From NCBI GenBank assembly GCA_947579665.1, contig OX388349.1:17826459-17890458 (forward strand): a stretch of DNA of 64,000 nt, given 5' to 3'. Position numbers and translations under genes: made by a program. This stretch comes from Sympetrum striolatum (lineage: Eukaryota > Arthropoda > Insecta > Odonata > Libellulidae). Below the pieces are notes generated by a model, which saw only the letters and a program-made list of their open reading frames with translations, searched no databases and was not told where the DNA came from. Numbering within the stretch: position 1 is the stretch's first letter; each line of letters opens with the position of its first letter. Below, in pieces: positions 24,780 to 36,600 of this stretch.

Positions 24780-25090
24780 AAGCTATTAGCCACCTTCGGT
24801 GAATGGCAAGGGGTATAATCACCAGGCGCTCGGACAACATAATTCTTTAGTTTGTTATTTTCGGAATGAATTTTTAAAACAACTTGGCATAGCCTCTATA
24901 CAATCCTCATAATTTACGCTCATTATCGGATCGGCCATAGTAGTAGGTCGCATGATATCGGTTACGTCTTTCTCAAATCTACTTTCCCTGAATTTATCAA
25001 GTAGTTCAAGTTCATTTAGATTTTTAGATTGAGACTTATATACCGATATACCAGTGGATTATGGCAGGGGGTGAAGTAACATCTTACCTA
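24780..25090 (-). repeat. LINE 3' tail fragments of the CCCCTGCC family
   Basis: On the minus strand, ATACCCCTTGCCATT is followed by a CACC-gaa-GGTG hairpin (24791-24801). A second CACCCCCTGCCATAATCCA copy lies at 25051-25075. Both resemble the 3' UTR of the LINE at 17465-18115. Confidence 0.5.
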
Positions 25091-25204
25091 CCAAATTAGC
25101 TTCTCTGATAGACTGCGGAAACAACGGCTGTTTATTGAATATTCGTACATTTTAAAACTTAAAATAAAATATTCCTTCAAATGAAATTAATCGCGCTAGC
25201 TGTA

Positions 25205-25720
25205 ACTCATAAAGGAAAGGAGAGGAAAAATACTTGGTCTCAGTTCCACACGAAGGAAATTTATTACAAATGTCCGGTTTCGACTAAGGTCTAGTAATCA
25301 TCAGGTACAAATTAAAAAGTGTTCAAGTTCAAATAAGGGTTAAGGGAGGGGGGGATTAAGGATGAAGGGGTGGTAGAAGGATAGGAGGAAGCTAGTTAAC
25401 ACGCGACAGCAGGGGAAAGTGACAAAGAATTGGTAGACATTAGTGACCTTAAAATCACTTCTTTTATGATGAAGAATCTCCATTTGTCAAAAATATCTAG
25501 TTTAGGACCTTTCGGCAACTGGTGGATTAGGTGAGGCATAAATTCAGAGGAATGATGGAATTCGAGTAAGTGCATAAGAAATGAGAAGCGTGGGAACCAT
25601 TTCTAAAGCATTGCTTGTGTTCTTTAATATGCGTGCGTAAATTCCTACCAGTTTGCCCTAAGTAAATAGCCCCGCGATCATTACAAATATTACATTGCAT
25701 TGCATCCTATTCCTTCACAG
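25205..25720 (-). pseudogene. Penelope-like element 3' remnant (GIY-YIG plus hairpin)
   Basis: Minus-strand translation near 25700 gives CNVICNDRGAIYLGQTGRNL and then a KEHKQCF-like stretch, a clear GIY-YIG endonuclease start. Later there are stop codons. Downstream on that strand is a CTGATGA...GAAACCGG hairpin (25278-25304) and then TAATAAATTTCC. The coding part is broken. It lies just upstream of the MITE at 25948 in a repeat-dense block before the promoter. Confidence 0.7.
25278..25304 (-). ncRNA. Hammerhead-like core motif in Penelope remnant
   Basis: CTGATGA, an ACTA...TAGT stem region and GAAAC occur in hammerhead core order, directly 3' of the GIY-YIG remnant. Intact stems I and III were not demonstrated. 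Confidence 0.35.
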
Positions 25721-25947
25721 TTTAAATATTCCTTCAACGTAAATGAATTTTTCAAAATTTATTGAAAAATAACATAAAGAAAACATTAAATTGTCTTTAA
25801 CGTGATGTAAGGACAATGACCATTCGTTTCGCAATAAGACTGCAGTAAATTCGCAAATTCCCGGGGCACATCATTTTAAATCTGACAGTAGAAGTAACTG
25901 CTAGTTTTTGCAGGAGTTCATGTTGCAAGTTTCAAGTTCATGACTTA

Positions 25948-26449
25948 CCGTAATTTACCAATTATAATACGCACCTGCTATAAGACGCACCCACGTTATT
26001 ACGAGCGCAATGTGAGAATTTTCTTATCACCATGTATAATACGCATTTGGCTTTTAGAGAATGGAATTCTACGCCATTATTCGCGTATGGTCATCTGCCG
26101 GACCATTCAGCACCCGACAGATCACCACCCAAGCATGGAATGCTGCTAATGGATGGCTTTCCCCCTTGCTCTTACGTACCCCTTTGATTTCTCAATGTGA
26201 CGATCTATCAGTAACAGGTACTTCCCTTCTGAATTTCTGTTTTAATTTAATAATTTTATTAATAAGCAACAGTGTTCGTTTCGGAATAAACGTGAAATCA
26301 GAATACATATATGTATGTTGAGTTATTTACTTCAAATGCCATCTACAGCCCTAATAAAAAGATGATCTTTGTAACCATGTATAATACGCTCACTACTTTT
26401 TTGATGTATTTTCGTGGTAAAAATGCGTACTATATATCGAAAATTACGG
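25948..26449. mobile_element. TA-flanked MITE with CCGTAATTT ends
   Basis: The left end reads CCGTAATTTACCAATTATAA and the right end, read inward, CCGTAATTTTCGATATATAG. ATAATACGCAC-type motifs occur inside both arms. TA lies on each side. Similar blocks (ATAATGCACA, GTAATGCACACC) appear at 54550-54590. Superfamily undetermined, and no transposase is visible. Confidence 0.65.
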
Positions 26450-26552
26450 TAAACGACTGTGAAAGTATCGAGGCTTCTTGAGTCACAAAACTTAGATGCG
26501 AAGAAAGTTAGGCGTATATAACATATTCCTCGGTGTATTCGATCATCTAAAA

Positions 26553-26881
26553 CAGGGGTTTCCAACCTTTGGTGGCAAAGGCTAGCATTACAAAATGTCT
26601 AAGGCACGCTGGCTGGAAAGGACTCTTTGATTTAGGCAACCCTTAAAATAACAAAACTCAAGGAAAAAAAAACTCTGAACGTCTTCTACAGTTTATAAGA
26701 ATATGTAATAGGTACAATATTTATTCACAATGTAACCCAAGTACAAAAGAGCATAGTAAAACAACGTTTTTCAAACAAAAGGGCATACAATTTTTAATGT
26801 GGACTTTACTGCCTGTTTTTACGATACTAGTATCGGTTATATTCCGGTTATGCGACGCGGGCCGCGGGTTTGATACGTCTG
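26553..26881. mobile_element. hAT-superfamily MITE with 8-bp target duplication
   Basis: ATCTAAAA flanks both ends (26545-26552, 26882-26889). The left end is CAGGGGTTTCCAACC. The right end read inward is CAGACGTATCAAACCCGCGG. The GCGGGCCGCGGGTTTGA block is typical of hAT termini. At 329 bp it is non-autonomous. It is the element nearest the DGK promoter. Confidence 0.85.
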
Positions 26882-27049
26882 ATCTAAAATCTAAATCTAC
26901 CAGACATCTTATATGCATCAAGCTTCCGATTCTACAACCCTCAGTACACGAAACGGATGTGTTTGTTTTGAAAGACCACGAGGATCTCGGAGAGGATATT
27001 CGCCTGTTTTGGATTTGAGCCTGGGATGTTAACTATCTTATCTCTTAGG

Positions 27050-27331
27050 TTGGCTTCCTGATAATGCCGTCCTCCCGCCGTGTTGTCTTCCGCGTCAGTT
27101 GAAAACTTCGTAGTCGCGCAGGAAACGGTCGTGACGAGACATTATTTCCGCTCTTTTGGAACCATTCGCTCAGCCATTGGAGCAACAACGAACTCCGCAG
27201 TTGCGTGTGCCATCGAGTCGTAAAAGAGTGGAAGAACGTTCGCAACCCAATGATTGGCGGAAAAACTCCTGTGCGTTTGTCTCCCGCGAGGAATAACGCA
27301 TCTCCTTTAAGCGAGTGCGGTCAGGAGGGCA
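27050..27331 (+). promoter_or_regulatory. CpG-rich 5' UTR / promoter region of the DGK gene
   Basis: Base composition shifts sharply here from AT-rich flanks to GC- and CpG-rich sequence that runs into coding exon 1. Visible elements are an insect-type initiator TCAGTT (A at 27097), a downstream-promoter-element-like GGTCGTG at 27127-27133 (about 3 nt further than the canonical +28 spacing), and two ATTGG (inverted CCAAT) boxes near 27176 and 27251. No TATA box is obvious. The transcription start is inferred, not shown. Confidence 0.45.
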
Positions 27332-27609
27332 ATGGGTCGCGTGTCGGTGGTGGGCCTGCCCCCGTCTGGCCGTAAGAGCTCCATGAGGTGGAGGAGGACG
27401 ACGGAGGACGAGGCGCCGCTGATCGCCAAAGACGATTCGGCCACGCCCATGTTTCCCGCCGAAAACTTAGGGCTGTTCCGGTACTCGCGGTCGACGATTA
27501 GGGTGAGGTCCGTTAAAGGTCGCCGGAAAAGCAGCTGCAACGCACCGTGGGCGTCGCAGAAAGACGCAAGCGTAGACTGGAGGTCGGAGAGGAGAAGGAG
27601 CGGCAACAG
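27332..27609 (+). CDS. rdgA: DGK exon 1 (N-terminal coding exon)
   Basis: This exon encodes residues 1-92 plus two bases of codon 93, beginning at an ATG with G at +4. The sequence is GC-rich and strongly basic, with many Arg, Ser and Lys residues, and shows no recognised domain. It ends at a good donor (CAG followed by GTAAAA) in phase 2, which is the phase needed by the acceptor at 42165. The link to the kinase rests on strand, CpG promoter context, donor quality and phase. A chance phase match has odds of about one in three. N-termini of this family differ between isoforms, so lack of similarity is not evidence against it. Overlapping open frames on the other strand are composition shadows. 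Confidence 0.5.
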
Positions 27610-30600
27610 GTAAAAAAAATACGCTCCCGCGATCATTCGATCTCGACTCTTCCACTATCAAAGTGCTCCCGCGATTGGAAGGAAATTAGTTCGGTACTCA
27701 AATGTGTTCTCTCGATACTTGAATTATTCGTCCCATATCTCGTATTTTCTCATTTATGTACTCTTGCAATGTCCGCTCCCATATCCTGGTGAATGCAGTA
27801 TCATTTTTCATTGGTCATTTGATACAGGATAGAGAAATATGTTTCTTCCATTTACTTTACTCAGTCTTGACCATTTGCCGTTAATATAGGAAAGCTGCTG
27901 AGGTACGAGTGATACCGAATAGTGACACTATTTTAATTATCTACTTTTAAAATGCTATGAAAAGTGTTACCCGTAGTCTTTTTGCTACTTACGTGAACAT
28001 TTTCTCTTATAGCGCCTTGAGGGAAAGCAAGGGAAAACTACCTCATTTCTTATCTTGCCTAATAAGTCTCTTTCCCCTGTATTAGCTCTTGTTAGCTAAT
28101 AGTAGAGGGAATGAGGTGCTAAATCGGCGAGTAAAAGATTGTTTACTCTCCGTCACTGAAGTTTATTTGATTGAAATAAGATTAAGATTCGTTTGTATAT
28201 CGTGTATGGCAATGGAAATATTAGCCTTATGTCCATCAGTGAGTAACAAGGAAAAACATGTCAAATAAAAATTACAATAAGATAAGAGAATAGAAAAAAC
28301 AGTTGATTATTCTCTTAAATATTTAGTTGGCACTGCTGTATATTGCGTGCTTGGCTCTACTATATTATCAATTTTCAGTTAATTATTACGGTGATAGTAA
28401 GGCCCATTTGCACGATCCCCGTCACACGTTTTTATTCCAAAATTTCTGCAACACCGCAAAAGTTTTCATCTAAATCCCCGTACAAATATGAGAGTCTCAT
28501 ATGGTTAGTTTCATGACTGCTTCACGCAGAAAATATAGTCATGGGGAACAGCTCTCGAATTTAGAAGCGGAAACTGTGGTTAAGGAAATCTTTGTATTGA
28601 ATTAAAATGAAATTCGCTCGTATCCGGTACCACGAACATGACAGAATATTATCGACTAATCAAGTTCAGACCAGAATGGATTATAGACTTTAATTTAGTC
28701 ATCTAAAGCCTAGAAAGAGTCCATATAAATGATTCTTGATAGGACTTCTGCAAACTTGTTAAAAAATGAATGAACTGGAAAAACTTCCTTGTAACACTTG
28801 GTAGTAAGTGTGTTTAAATTGATATTTGGCAACATTGACGCTGATTGGTATTATGTGTAACAAAACTCCTTTATGAAAATTCTCCAAGTAGTATGACACG
28901 TAATAAAAAATTATTCATTAGGACCAACTATATTCTATCAGTCAATCATCAAGAGTAACGGGTAGTAAATTTAATGCAAAGTATTATTTATTTAGAGGAA
29001 ATTGAGAAATATTTCTTTCTTTCTTGGGTCAATCAAGGCAGGCTTTTGCTTATTCCGTATATCTTGCGCCTTTGCAGGCCTCTGCCTACTGGGACATTGT
29101 TTTCGACAAAGGGAAATTAGATCACAATATCTATATGACCAATGTATCACTTTTTCCGTGTCAATTTTATTCGTTGTCTTACAGAAGAAAATTAAAGTAA
29201 ATATTAAAAAATGCTGTCAATCCTTCATAGATGAAAATTAAATACATTCTTTCCTATTTTTTCTTAATTGGTATTATTTTTTGATCCATCGTCTTATCTT
29301 CCACTCGGTGGTAGTCCCAATGTAGAACGATACGTGACACAATATATCTACATCCTCGATAACTCATCTGAAAACCACTATTTTCAAAATGTGAACCCGA
29401 AATTAGGTTTTGGGGGCAAAACAATGGTAACGTCAAATGTGAAATCTGAGTTTTTCAGTAAGGAAAAATATGAACAGCTGAACCAGTTCCAATGCACAAT
29501 GAAAGATTACTTTCATGGGATTCGAACTTACTCAATAGATCACTTTAAATAACTTTGTGTACTCATTGTGTTCTCCAAAAGGCGTACATGGTCTTGACGT
29601 GATTATTTTTCTGAACCCCGCAAACTCTATGGATGTATCTGATTTAGGAATGTATGTATCATTTATATTTTATTCATCAGAAAAATTTTAATTACAAGGT
29701 CTAAGCACACTTTTTAGTCGAAGAACCATTAGGATTTTATTCTGAGCATGTTAGGTGTAATGCCACCAACATCTCTTTTTGCTGCATTGATCGCCCTCAG
29801 TGTCAAGTGCTCTCACGGAGTACTCCGAAAAGGAAACTCATATTCCTCTTTAGGTAGTTGTCGAGACGGCTTGGCTAAACCTTATACGAATGCACGAAGG
29901 AAAGGAATTCCGCTGAAGGAAAACCAATCCAAATTCTAGGAAATTATGTCATCACCGATTCGATGACGCAGACTTGTTTATTAAATGTACTCCGAACAAA
30001 AATAAGTTCGAAACTAATGTTACTCATGTCTAAATTTGAATCTCTTCCGGAAAAATTTGCATATGATAAATAAAAAGTGAAATTAACGCACAACTGTATG
30101 TTTAGGTAGTACTTGAAATTGCAGACGTGTTGCTTGGCTCTCAGAAATTATGTACTCGTCCATTTCTGCGTTACGCTGTAAGCTTTAATCACCTAAAAAT
30201 TTTATTTTTATATTTAGAATCAGTATTTAGATAATTAACCCTAGGAACGGTACTGAAGAGTAGCTCGTTGTCCTTCTTTAAACTAGTAGACCTCATAAGC
30301 TAGCGAGTCTTGAATTACCTGATTATTGGAAGCAATGATTATATTATTAATGATAAGCAGGACTAAGGGAGAAATTTATTCATTCTTTAGAAGATAGGAG
30401 ATTTCCGAAGTTATTCCATTGTTTATCACCTTGCGGGAATTTTCAGAAGATACGGTATGATGACCTATTCGGTAATATTTTCATGATTTCATTTGGTTTA
30501 TTAATTTTATGGAACTTTATCCTGCTCTACCTTCATAGATACCCGCGTTGTCTAGTATCTTTCGGGAAGTGGAAGAATTCGGTCCATAAACAAAATATCG

Positions 30601-33600
30601 TGGTCCCTTATAATGTATTGTAGGCCCTCCTTGACCCCGTAGTTCGTTATATTTTTGTCTCTATTCTGCTTTCCTTATTTTATATTTTTGGATTGATTTT
30701 TTAAAATTTCTAAATATAATTATTGTTATTTTTGTTGGATATTGCTAGGGCATTTTACTTGTAAATTAATTAATTAATAACCTCGATTAAGTATTAGGAA
30801 ACATAACTAATTAAGATGCATTTTTGAGACCAGCAATCTTAGAGCCTCCTTTGCTCACAATATTCCTTCACCTCTCTTTGCATCAATACTTCATTCATTT
30901 CAAAGCGAATTTAAACCTTGACATCTCATTCATTCTCCTGACTCAACTTACTCTGGAAGGAGAAATATAACTATCATATAGTGCTGTAAAAAATGCCTCA
31001 GTTGCGAAGAGCCTCAAGGTATTGTCCTTAATATACGAGTATGTAAAAAATGTATATCGTATGCAATATAGATGATCAGGCGTTACTTTGTGGAAAGCCA
31101 TTTTAAATAATGAAGAAAAACAATGTAATTTTCCACACTTTTATTTTACTGACGGCCAGTTTCGCTACGGAGTATCTTCTGGTACAGACATTTTTGAAAA
31201 GTTTCTTAAATGTCCTAAAGGGTTGGAGGGGAAAGGGAAGGAGAGATGTGTATCGTATGTTTAAAAGATATAAACCGGATACATGTTAAATGATTTTTAA
31301 AACATGTTACTTACCCACAAAAATAATATTGAAATATCCAGATTTGTAGACTATATCTATTTGTTGGTCTTCGTCCGGAATTGAACTGAAGGAAACGCTA
31401 ACTTTGATTTTCAGTTACACTTTCATTGTGAATCTGTGTAGATGTATTTAAAATGAATATTATAAAGATTAAGGAGTCCATAGTGGTTCATAATGAAAAG
31501 AAGATAAAAGATGTCATCACCTGCATAAGTGTTGATAACTTATAATCATAATATGCTGATGGACGATCATCAGGGTGCATATTCAGATGTTAATAATATA
31601 AGATGGGGTAAATCATTCACAGCTCAGATGCGTCTTATAATGAAGCTGCGAAAGAGGTAACTTGACTCAAGATCCACCTATATCAGCTTGTTGACTTAGT
31701 AAACGATGTAGGTTAGTTACTCCTCTAAAGTCACATTCATAAATAATACTTCACCCGGTTTAACCTTATCCTCTCCATTTCATGGTAAAACTGCCGGAGG
31801 CGGGGAAATCATACGTCAAGGAATCAGAGCAGAGACTCTTGGAAACGTTTGACATTTATATAGGAATTCTTCTTTAAGAAAACGCACTTCCGTTCCGAAT
31901 GATTTTCTCTGCTATTCTAATGTAGAAACATCTACCAGGATCCCGCCTTGACCTATTGAAGCATCAATGTCTAATGAATTCTATTTCATTTTTTCGACGA
32001 AGCCGGAAGGTTGCGGTCACATTCTTCCAAGCAATGCAGCTTATATAAATAGAGAGGAATTGCGAGTTTTGCAGGATAGCGTACGGCGTCACGGGAAATG
32101 AGGCTGAGTCACGACTTCCGTTTCGCGAAAGAGAGATAAGAAAGGAAATGAGACAAAAAGGAGGGAAATGCGTTGAGGAAGATGAAGAGGAGGTGAGGAA
32201 GAAGGGGGAGACGCCGAGAAGTGCAACTCGGGTGTCAGACCCTCAAATGAGAATTCTTGGAAAGTCGATGTGAAACGAAATTCAGCTCAGTCTGAGATAC
32301 CAGTTCCCCTTGAAAACCTTGCTCGGAATCAGCGGATGTTTTACGAATAGTTTTATACTCAATCTTTAACGATCTCGTAATCTATAAGGTCTTTATTAGG
32401 ACGATTTGAGGCTGAGAAGTTCATTCTTCCATAACTTGCTGTCTTTTATATTAAAAACATAAATAATATATAGGTGATTAGAGATAGAAAGGGAAACTTT
32501 AGAAAAAGACCTAAGATGATGTCTTAGCAAACAAGATCAACATTAGGAAAACACGTATAAAAGGAGTTTGAAAAACCTGCGCAAACCCACTGATAGTACA
32601 AGTTAAGAGGTGTTAAGGAAAGCTGCGTATGACATAGAAATTACAAAATCGGTACGGTAACGAATATTACATAAAATGAAAGCGATAACTGGACACATTG
32701 CTATCATTCACTTTGATGAATAATAAATATTGCAAAGAAAATTATTATTTTAAACAAAATCAAGCATCCAAAAACTGAAATTGTTGGAAAATTATAAGTA
32801 GAAATATTCTATAGAAAAAGTTCTCATGAAAGACAAAAAAATGCTACAATCTATCCTAAATTCCTAGAAAGATACTCTCTATGAATTAATCTTACGCTAT
32901 TTGTATTGGCTTATATCAAAATTACTTGACTAATTAATTTATTTGTTAATTTATTTATATAAGCAACATTTGAATTGACTTGTTCATTTTCGTGGGCCAT
33001 TTTTCACCAAGCATTGTGTTAATGATTTGCTGTTTATGCAGTAAAATATTCCGATTTGAATGAATTTACACATTGAATCAGTTTCAACTTCATAGCAATA
33101 ATTTATCACAATGTGATGCAAGTAAACTTTGAAGAGCAATCAAATGTGGAAATAAAAGAAGGCATATTAGAAAAAGTAAAAAGATATAGACGCTTAGGAA
33201 CCATGATAAGTGATGATTGGAGAAGTAAGGAAGAAATAAAAGCAAGAATAGCGATGGCAAAAGAGGCCTTCAGCCAAAAGAGAAACTTATTATGCAGTAA
33301 AAATCTAGATCTGGGGCTGAGAAAAAGATTGACAAAGTGCTATGTATGGAGCATAGCAATGTATGGATGTGAGGCAGGGACGTTAAGGAAGTGGGAAAGG
33401 AAGAGAATTGAGGCGTTTGAAATGTGGGTGTGGAGAAGGATGGAGAAGGTGAGATGGGTGGATATGGTGAGGAACGAGGAGATCCTGGATAAGGTGAAGG
33501 AGGAAAGAAGGATGGTGACGGAAATTAGAAAAAGGAAAGCTAACTGGTTGGGCCACATAATTAGAGGGAATAGCGTACTGAAAGTGACATTAGAAGGCGC

Positions 33601-36600
33601 AGTGGAAGGAAAGAATAAGAGAGGATGAAGAAGAATAAATATGGTGGATGAGGTTAAAATAAAGAATTATAGAAATATTGTAGACGGCAGTGGCGTGCGG
33701 GACCTGCTTCAGGGCAGAACACCATATGATAATGAGTAATAATTTATCACAATCTTTTAGTTTGTGTCAAAAATATTACAATACTATTGATGAAATACTT
33801 TCAGTTTTAACCATGTTCTTTTAAAATTCTGGGGGAATTAAAGGATTGCTCAGAGTGAATGTCAAGGATGAATTCTAATCCTTTATGATGGAATAATGCT
33901 CTTATCATCTTACTCTCTCTCTCGCTAAACATGAAAATCTTCTTTGTCGTTAAGAAGTGACCAACAGCTTTATTTTTATTCGTGCTCTGTTCCAAGAAAT
34001 CCCAAGTCTCTGCGGGTTCTTAATCAAGGGGTTGAAGGAGCCGAGGAATCGCTCTAAAATAAGCACCGTCTCGAGGAAACTTTTTCGTTCGATCGCATTT
34101 GCTTGTTTCTCTCTTTTTCTTTCTCTGTCATAACTTCCTCCTTCAAACATCGCACTGTTCGCACATTCATGGTCAAAAATATGCCATGTTGTGAGGAATG
34201 ACTTCTCAAAAGTTTCGGAACGCTTTGCTTAAGAACTTCTTCCGCTTCTGATCACGTCACAAAACTCATCTTTCTATTTATAACGCTTCATTTTTTGTGA
34301 TACATCTTTGAGCCTCGAAATATTTCCTAGAACACAGTGGTGATGAATTCCTTTCCTCTGTTACTAACCGAGATGATTTCTCTCCCGCAGAGATAACCTT
34401 CAAAAATGCATCAGGCTCAAAAATGATTAACACCGGATGCATTACGTTATCATTGTTTTAGGAATAATTTCAACACTCCGATACTATGAACGATAGGAAC
34501 CTGCCCATTCATTCTTTTCCGTCTTCATACATTTAAAGGATTTAAATGGAGGGATCTGTTTATACTAAACGTATTGGAACAACATATTTCGAGTTAACTG
34601 AATTCCAAGTTAACCTAACTGCAATTTTCGTGCCGTCGCAACCTGCTGCTTATTCCTTTTTAGATGGTAGTACTTACTGTTCTTTACATTACTTACTGTA
34701 TTTCATATTTATATGAATATACTTTTAGCTAGTGAACTCAACATTTTTTGACGCCAAGTTTTCATAAAAATTATTAACAAAACAAGCGTTAAATCCGGAG
34801 TAATACGGTATCGTGCTTTCCGAAGAATTTTGTGGAGATTTTTTTCCCTACGGTTCATTTATTTTTTTGTGTTAGTCGTAGCACCATGTTAGCCATTTCG
34901 AGATAAACGAATTTATATAAATTAAAGGTTACGAGAGAACTGGAAAAATGCTGAACTCGATGCTAATTTTAATTTCGTCTTCTCAATTTTAACTCAACGG
35001 TATCCACCGTGGTTTATTTATCTTCATCGACAACTCAACCAATTTTTCATGGACAATCTGGCATATATATGTGACGTGCATACAAATTATGTTTTTCTTC
35101 CCTTCTCGTAATTTGTGAAATTCCCATAGCACTACTTCGGTGGACTACTCTTTAGTCTTACGAATTTAAAGATATATTTTCTTTTTCGTGTAGGTTGATG
35201 ACGCGTGAATTTCCGCTGTATCTCTCAAAAGACTGGCAAATATGGCTCTTCATATGGTTAGAATCATGCGTTGGCTTATGAGTTTGACACCGTTTTGAAA
35301 AACCTTGTGATACATGTGTTGTAACACCGAGAACTATCGCATTTCATGTAACCATGTCAGAGCTCTCTTCATGTCATGTTTCTTTGGCAGCTGCGAGTTG
35401 TTACCACTTGCGTCTGTTTCGTATCCCTGGCGACCAATCTAGAAGCAACTGCTGCTTGGATTTAAACGAATCGACTCCATTTTCTCCAGAGTTTAAATAA
35501 ATAGTGTCTATTCTACGACGTACACATATCTATGTATTTACCTCTACTATTTGTATCACTTCATTCTAAGACTTATCTAATTTCTTATACACTAATCCTT
35601 CAAACGAAGAATTCATCATTTATTCATATTTCCTTTTGGAGTCGAAGTATCAGCAAGATTTTAAACACTCTTTCCTTATGTTTCCAATATATGATCTCCT
35701 TTTTCTTGTATTTCTTCAAGGTATTGCCGAAGAATTTTTGACGAAAAGGAATTATTTATAGTATGACGAACTAGAATAATTCGAACCTTTTAATAAAATA
35801 TTATTTCACAGTTAAGAAATCAACCGATACCCAATTTGGCTTCTTAAAATATCATCCGAAGATGAAAAGCTGAATGTTGCGTTGGGAGAGATAGATATAG
35901 CCAGAGGCAGACTTTGTTTTCATAGGTAGCATCAACACTTATGTTAGACATTAACACGTTTGTGTTAGGCAAGCAATATTTATGGGTTTCTTAAAAGTTA
36001 ATCCATCGGTTATTGTTAATAAATTGTCCCTCAAAAATATACCGAACACGAATCCGTCAAAACGCGGAGAAGAGGCTGTAACGAGAAACACATATATCTA
36101 TTTTCAGCATTTTGAAGGGCCACTTATAGCTCAGATCTGTTTCCTTACTGGTACTCCCTGACCATATGCGAGGATTTACCTCATTATTACGTATGATACT
36201 AAGCTAACCGCCGATCCTTAAGTCTCTCATTGTACTTGGTTGCGAACTTCAGAGGCTTAGATGGAGTAGATTTTAGTGAAAGTTTTTTTGTATCTTTCTT
36301 TACTTTAAGAAGTAGACTAATTTAGTTTTTCGATTAAAGAGAAAATATATGATATTTTCAAGTAATTGATAGCTCTCAGCTTTCTTGCCAGGGTCTTTGC
36401 TATCTAATTGGTAACTGAGCTTCTCATTCATTCAATATTCGTATTTGGATAGTTATACTGAATGATTAATCAGTTTATTTCATTTATCCACGTATACCTT
36501 TCCCAATAAAACATTACCTCTCTTATACAATATGAAATGCCTTCCATCATTATTGTCGATAAATTATTTTCTGTACCATCTGTATTCATTTCTATTCCCT

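Noticed and set aside
27307..27636. Minus-strand frames of up to 109 codons over exon 1
   Set aside because: They are shadows of the GC-rich + strand exon, and composition explains the lack of stops.
29268..29552. 94-codon open frame in intron 1
   Set aside because: No family resemblance and no suitable splice context. The length is expected by chance.
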